Under the pieces are notes generated by a model. That model saw only the letters and a list, made by a program, of their open reading frames with translations, was not told where the DNA came from and did not search any database. From NCBI RefSeq assembly GCF_028551275.1, contig NZ_CP117025.1, positions 3,278,001-3,342,000 of the forward strand: a DNA stretch of 64,000 bases. Reading direction: 5' to 3'. The stretch is from Sphingomonas hankookensis (GTDB taxonomy: Bacteria > Pseudomonadota > Alphaproteobacteria > Sphingomonadales > Sphingomonadaceae). The position numbers and the translations under genes are program-made. Positions within the stretch are counted from its first letter, which is position 1; each line of letters begins with the position of its first letter. Shown piece after piece: positions 59,916-64,000 of this stretch.

Positions 59916-61009
59916 GCCAGCGTCTTTCGAAACAGATGGAGCCGATGCAGCGGCTGTGCGCCGATCCTGTCCATCTGGCGGAGGCTGGCCGCGTTGACGT
60001 CGGCGATCCAGGTGATGCCGAGCCGGCGGTAGCCCGCCTCGCGCAGCGCCGTCACCGTGCGCGCCAGCATTCCGCCCATCACGCCCTGTCCCTGCATCGC
60101 CTGTAGCACCGAATAGAAGATGATGACCGCCCGCCGTCGTCGCAGGCGATAGCGCAGGTAATGAAACGGCGTCGTCCACCCGATCCGTGACCCGGTGGCG
60201 GCCAGCAGCCCGTTCAGGTCGGGAATGCAGACCACCGTCCCCACCGGCTGCCCGTCATGCAGCAGGACCGACGACAGGCGCGGGTCGAGAATCGACATCA
60301 TCTCCCCCGCCTGGAACCGGAACTCCTCCGCCGTCAGCGGCACGAACATCGGATTGTCGGCGAACCCGTCGTTCAGCACGATCCGCGCCTCCTCCATCCG
60401 CTCGGCAAAGCTCGCCTTCTCGATCGGCGCGAAGCGAAAGCCGTCGTCGCCGTCCAGCACCCGCAACCCGTCGATCCGCGCCGACTCCAGATCCAGTTCG
60501 AACGTCCGCATCGGAAAGAACGGCGCGAACCCGTTGACCGTCAGCAGGCGCGGGATATGCGGCGCGCCGACCACCATGTCGGTATAGGCCCGCGCGCCGA
60601 AGCCATCGGTCATCACGCCGCATTGCTGCATCGCGGTCAGGTTGAAATTGCCGACCAGCTCGGTGGGCCCATGCTCCCGTGCAAACCCCTCGGCCGCGCC
60701 CAGCAGGGCGGCGGCAGCCTCGTCATCGTCGGCGCAATCGAAGAATCCGAACTGGGCGCGGCGCGTGCCGTGCGCGGCATTCGACTGGCGATGGACATGC
60801 GCGACGATCCGCCCGACCGGACGTTCGCCCCGATTTGCCGTCCAGAAGGCATAAGGATTGCCGGCCGACCACAGGGGGTTGGCGCGCGGGTCGAGCATCC
60901 GCCGCACATCGCCGCGCATCGGCGACACATAGCCGGTATCGCGGGAATAGGCATGGAACGGCGCGGCAAAGAACGCCTCCTCGTCGCCTTGGCGCAGCTC
61001 GACGCTCAT
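59912..61009 (-). CDS. GNAT-fold N-acyltransferase
   Basis: 365 residues. The C-terminal third has a GNAT acyl-CoA loop, MQGQGVMGGMLARTVTALREAGYRRLGITWI, and ends NAASLRQMDRIGAQPLHRLHLFRKTL, a typical GNAT finish. The N-terminal part (ANPYAFWTANRGERPVGRIVAH, FNLTAMQQCGVMTDGF) suggests a second GNAT-like half, as in large acyltransferases. Acceptor unknown. Overlaps its neighbours by 4 bp on both sides. Confidence 0.8.
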   Translation of the reverse strand: MSVELRQGDEEAFFAAPFHAYSRDTGYVSPMRGDVRRMLDPRANPLWSAGNPYAFWTANRGERPVGRIVAHVHRQSNAAHGTRRAQFGFFDCADDDEAAAALLGAAEGFAREHGPTELVGNFNLTAMQQCGVMTDGFGARAYTDMVVGAPHIPRLLTVNGFAPFFPMRTFELDLESARIDGLRVLDGDDGFRFAPIEKASFAERMEEARIVLNDGFADNPMFVPLTAEEFRFQAGEMMSILDPRLSSVLLHDGQPVGTVVCIPDLNGLLAATGSRIGWTTPFHYLRYRLRRRRAVIIFYSVLQAMQGQGVMGGMLARTVTALREAGYRRLGITWIADVNAASLRQMDRIGAQPLHRLHLFRKTLA

Positions 61010-62136
61010 GCCGCCGCCTCGATCAACCGCGCCGCGACCGCGATCTCGTCGTCCAGCTCGGCCCCGGCCAGCCCGCCCGCCGCGATCGCCAGCCATCGCG
61101 GCGGTGTCCGCGACAGGCGGATCAGATGCGTCGCCTGCGTCGCCTGCAACAGGTCGCGTCCGGCATCGCCCGCCTCGTCGTCCAGATCGGCGTCGATGAC
61201 GGGGTGACACAGCAACCGTTCGATACTGTCCGGCGGATAGGCGGTCAGCATGTCGCCATCGATCACCTGTCCGCTTTCGAGCAGGGGATGCGCCGACAGG
61301 ATCATGTCCCGGCGCATCATCGGCGCGCGGGCCAGCGCGGCGATCAGCCCCGATCCGCGCGTGTCTCGACCGCTCCGCCGCTCGACCAGCAACAGCAATG
61401 CCACCACCGCCCATCCGGCCGCCGCGATCCGCACCGCCGCTGCCGCGTCGATCGCCGGCCACGACAGCCATGCCGCCAGCACGATCAGGCCGCAGGCACC
61501 GCTCGCGACCGCCAGATCGGCGATCAGTCCCGATGGCCGTCCCCGGCCATCGGCCAGGCGCGACGATCCCAGCACGATCACCAGCACGGCGATGGCGCCG
61601 CCGCGCACTGGCAGTTCGGGGAACAGGGCATGGAAATCGCTGAGCGCCAGCGGAATGGTCAGCAACAGCGCAAGCAGGAAGGTATCGAGCGTCCGCCGCT
61701 CGGCCGGCTTCAGTTCGGCGCGTTCGTGCGCCAGCAACAGGATCGTCAGCGCCAGCATGACCGATTGATAAACGGCCAGCGCCACGATCGCCGCCTCGCT
61801 CCACACCACGCCCAGCGTCAATGCGACCAGGGTGAACGCCACGCCGCCGCCCAGCCCGAGGAGCTTCACCCAGCGCTGCGCATGACGGCGGCACAACTCC
61901 TCCGCCAGGCGTAGGCCGGCGAGCGGCAGCCATGCCGCGACGATCATCAGCGCGACGACGAACGGCACCGCATTGCTGACCGAACCGATTAGCCGTAGCG
62001 CCAGCAGCAGCACGGTCAGCCCGTACACACGACGCAATGCCCTGGCGACCGGAGAGCGTGACGCAGCCTCGCCGGCGGCGACGCGGGCGATCGCCGCCGC
62101 GCCCAGCGCGATCACGGTGACCAGCGGGTCGATCAC
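61006..62136 (-). CDS. Polytopic membrane protein of unknown function
   Basis: 376 residues with about nine hydrophobic segments between residues 5 and 280, then a soluble C-terminal tail of about 95 residues containing RAPMMRRDMILSAHPLLESGQVIDGDML. I do not recognise the family. GTG 62136 is chosen because it overlaps the ThiF stop by 4 bp (GTGA) as elsewhere in this operon. The frame is open for much longer upstream, but that part is the antisense-like shadow of the ThiF gene. Confidence 0.7.
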   Translation of the reverse strand: MIDPLVTVIALGAAAIARVAAGEAASRSPVARALRRVYGLTVLLLALRLIGSVSNAVPFVVALMIVAAWLPLAGLRLAEELCRRHAQRWVKLLGLGGGVAFTLVALTLGVVWSEAAIVALAVYQSVMLALTILLLAHERAELKPAERRTLDTFLLALLLTIPLALSDFHALFPELPVRGGAIAVLVIVLGSSRLADGRGRPSGLIADLAVASGACGLIVLAAWLSWPAIDAAAAVRIAAAGWAVVALLLLVERRSGRDTRGSGLIAALARAPMMRRDMILSAHPLLESGQVIDGDMLTAYPPDSIERLLCHPVIDADLDDEAGDAGRDLLQATQATHLIRLSRTPPRWLAIAAGGLAGAELDDEIAVAARLIEAAA

Positions 62137-63005
62137 GCCATCATCCGCCGCAGGAACCGCCGGACGACGACGCCGCGGACGGCGGCGACCGGTGCCGCGC
62201 GCGGGCGCTCGACCCGCATCCGGTGCGGGTTGAAGAAATAACCGCGATGGTCGGTGCCGCTGGGTCGCCGCAGGATGACGCGGATCGCCTCTTCGGCCAT
62301 CATCGTGCCCGCCATCGTCACCATCGTGGCAAAGGAAAAGCGCGACCGCTTGCCTGCGGCGACCTCGGCCGCAATGTCCAGGTCGACATGCGCGTGGCTG
62401 CTGCTGTGGATCAGCACATATTCGATCTCGCGCTGGAGACAGAGGGTGCGCATGTCGGCCGTCACCTCGGTCCATGGAATGCCGACCGTCGGATAGCGTA
62501 GCCGCACTTCGGGTCGCGGGTCCTCGGGGCGAACGACCGTCACCGACGGCAGCGGCGAGGCATAGGCGTCGATGACGGTACGGCCATGCGCCTGCGCCCG
62601 GCGGTACAGGTGCACGCCTGCCGCCGCATCGTCCATGCCGTTGACGATCACGTCGCTCTCCGGGATCAGCCGGTCCAACGCGTCGGTCCATTCCGCGCCC
62701 AGCAGCTCGATCTCGACTTCCGGGTTGATCCGCAGCGCGCCGGCCCGCGCCGCCGTCGCCTTGTCCTCGCCGATGGTGTCCAGCGTGGCGAACAGCTGGC
62801 GGTTCAGGTTCGACAGCTCGAAACGGTCGATATCCGCGATGGCAAAGCGGCCGACGCCGGCGCGCACCAGTGCCATGAACGCGGCCCCGCCCATGCCGCC
62901 GACCCCCGGAATCAATATCTTAGCCGCCCGCAACCGCGCCTGCTCGTCCGCCGTGACGAACCCGCGGTTGCGTACCGTCATCCCATCATAGCAAAACCCG
63001 CTCAT
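62133..63005 (-). CDS. ThiF/E1-like adenylyltransferase
   Basis: 290 residues. The ATP-binding loop GVGGMGGAAFMALVRAGVG, the DIDRFELSNLNRQ block and the later NGMDDAAAG are hallmarks of the ThiF/MoeB/E1 superfamily, which adenylates the C-terminus of ubiquitin-like proteins or of other carboxylates. The C-terminal zinc-binding CxxC pairs of ThiF/MoeB are not present, and no ThiS/MoaD-like gene is nearby. ATG 63005 overlaps the upstream stop by 4 bp; ATG 62981 is the alternative. Confidence 0.85.
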   Translation of the reverse strand: MSGFCYDGMTVRNRGFVTADEQARLRAAKILIPGVGGMGGAAFMALVRAGVGRFAIADIDRFELSNLNRQLFATLDTIGEDKATAARAGALRINPEVEIELLGAEWTDALDRLIPESDVIVNGMDDAAAGVHLYRRAQAHGRTVIDAYASPLPSVTVVRPEDPRPEVRLRYPTVGIPWTEVTADMRTLCLQREIEYVLIHSSSHAHVDLDIAAEVAAGKRSRFSFATMVTMAGTMMAEEAIRVILRRPSGTDHRGYFFNPHRMRVERPRAAPVAAVRGVVVRRFLRRMMA

Positions 63006-63946
63006 CCCCCCCTCAATCTTCCCAACGGTTGATCCGCAGCCAACCACTGAACCAGCGGCGCGACGATGGCCTGGATCGTCAGGATGATCGCCTGCACGCC
63101 CAGTTGCGGAATGGCGCTGCGAGGAACGCTTTTCGCCAGAAACCGCCGCGCGGTCGACAGGTCGATACGACCGATCTGCAGCACGTCGTCGCCTCGGACA
63201 TAGTCCAGCGTTTCGGCGCAGAACCGGTTATAGCGTTCATCGCGATGCTTGGCGGCGACGGCGAAGCTCTTCTTCAGATTGTCGGACCCGCCGGTATAGG
63301 CATTGGTAATGACCTGCGTTGCCGGGTCGAACCCTGCGTCTTCGCCGACGCCGAACGCCGCGCGCTCCTTCCGCATGATCTGATAGGCAAGGTGCTGGTG
63401 GGCGAAGCTCGGCCGGGTGCCCGCCTGTGCGGGATACACGTCGTCGAACGTCTGCGCGACCATGCCGACGACGGCGGGCACCTGTGTCACGCTGCTGATC
63501 CATAGCGGGCGCAGGCCACGCCGGACGAAGAGCGCAAAGCAGGTCAGGCCATAGAGAATCCATGACAGCCCCCCACTCCGCTCGGCCGGATCGACCATGA
63601 CAAGTCCAAGATGCAGCACGTCGTCCGGCAGGCCGCCACGCTGCACCCTGAGCAACGGCATGGCGTTGAACGCAATGGGTCGGCTGTCGCCGGCCCGCCG
63701 GACCAAGGTGACCACGCTGCGGTCCCATGCGGCCCCGTCAGGCGCGAACAACCCGTAATCGAGCTGCCGCCCGTCCAGACAGCTAGCCACAACGTCGCGG
63801 CAGGCGGCCTGCAGTGCTGCCAGATCAGTCGGCGACAGGATGCTAGTGGGGCGTTCGGCGATTTCGACGCGGTACTGGCGCCCGGCAGGAAAGCGTAGGA
63901 GCAGGTATTTCCCGGAGAATGCGCTGAAGATTGCCGTTGGCCGCAT
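63002..63946 (-). CDS. GNAT-like hypothetical protein, first gene of the E1/nitroreductase operon
   Basis: 314 residues. No signal peptide. The middle part LGLVMVDPAERSGGLSWILYGLTCFALFVRRGL resembles the beta4-alpha3 acyl-CoA loop of GNAT enzymes (VxPxxRxxGxS), though the match is loose. A hydrophobic stretch near the C-terminus (LGVQAIILTIQAIVAPLVQWL) could contact the membrane. ATG 63946 has GAGGAA five bases upstream. The next four genes follow with 4-bp overlaps. Confidence 0.65.
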   Translation of the reverse strand: MRPTAIFSAFSGKYLLLRFPAGRQYRVEIAERPTSILSPTDLAALQAACRDVVASCLDGRQLDYGLFAPDGAAWDRSVVTLVRRAGDSRPIAFNAMPLLRVQRGGLPDDVLHLGLVMVDPAERSGGLSWILYGLTCFALFVRRGLRPLWISSVTQVPAVVGMVAQTFDDVYPAQAGTRPSFAHQHLAYQIMRKERAAFGVGEDAGFDPATQVITNAYTGGSDNLKKSFAVAAKHRDERYNRFCAETLDYVRGDDVLQIGRIDLSTARRFLAKSVPRSAIPQLGVQAIILTIQAIVAPLVQWLAADQPLGRLRGG

Positions 63947-64000
63947 GCGTTCCTCGTCGGGACGTCGGTGGCAATGCGTATCACGACGCGCACGACTGGC

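Noticed and set aside
62137..62691. Upstream extension of the polytopic membrane protein
   Set aside because: It overlaps the ThiF gene in another frame and lacks hydrophobic segments. The GTG at 62136 fits the 4-bp overlap pattern of the operon.

Overview
The window is a high-GC alphaproteobacterial chromosome segment, most likely Sphingomonas or a close sphingomonad. Support comes from three complete and perhaps one partial TonB-dependent outer-membrane protein genes, the protocatechuate 4,5-cleavage (lig) pathway known from Sphingobium, many Tat/Sec-exported hydrolases, and dense dispersed palindromic repeats. I see no tRNA, rRNA, CRISPR array, prophage or transposase gene.

Layout. 1-2.3 kb: edge of an exported protein gene, folD-marC, and a small GIY-YIG nuclease gene bracketed by inverted repeat copies. 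2.4-6.3 kb: overlapping operon otsB - GH15 glucanohydrolase - otsA (trehalose). 6.7-12.8 kb: class I fumarase, a PAS-GGDEF-EAL-PilZ protein with a degenerate EAL domain, and NAD-dependent DNA ligase. 12.9-18.4 kb: TonB receptor, LytS-type kinase, LytTR regulator and trhO. 18.5-20 kb: DUF3297, glycine-zipper and EVE proteins. 20-34.4 kb: carbohydrate region with a hexuronate-type MFS carrier, FAH/hydratase-type enzyme, LacI regulator, carboxylesterase, ThuA-cupin protein, pectate-lyase-like protein, TonB receptor, GH43 enzyme, a second MFS carrier and a MarR regulator. Four matching LacI-type operator candidates tie much of it together.

34.4-38.2 kb: three-component Rieske oxygenase (ferredoxin, reductase, oxygenase; probably an aryl O-demethylase) with a divergent LysR regulator and two palindromes between them. 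38.3-45.3 kb: TonB receptor divergent from a run of exported ester hydrolases ending in a tannase/feruloyl-esterase gene broken by one extra G. 45.5-54.8 kb: the protocatechuate 4,5-cleavage pathway, ligK-ligU-ligI on the minus strand and a LysR regulator (with two HTH domains), a DUF1932 dehydrogenase-like gene, ligJ-ligA-ligB-ligC and pobA on the plus strand. Together these regions could import aromatic esters, hydrolyse and demethylate them, and carry 4-hydroxybenzoate and protocatechuate to pyruvate and oxaloacetate.

55.0-58.9 kb: small exported or membrane hypotheticals, a zinc-ribbon/OB protein and a di-haem cytochrome. 58.9-63.9 kb: five minus-strand genes, each overlapping the next by 4 bp, encoding a GNAT-like protein, an E1/ThiF-like adenylyltransferase, a polytopic membrane protein, a second GNAT protein and an Acg-type nitroreductase-like protein. 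I cannot assign this operon to a known pathway, and it is the best candidate here for an undescribed system.

At least five families of imperfect-palindrome repeats sit in intergenic spaces, mostly as inverted pairs (REPIN-like). One copy forms the 3' end of a gene and one supplies the apparent ribosome binding site of ligC. The stretch 6344-6735 is the only gap over 300 bases and is filled by these repeats. Functions are read from motifs and gene order; no database search was run.
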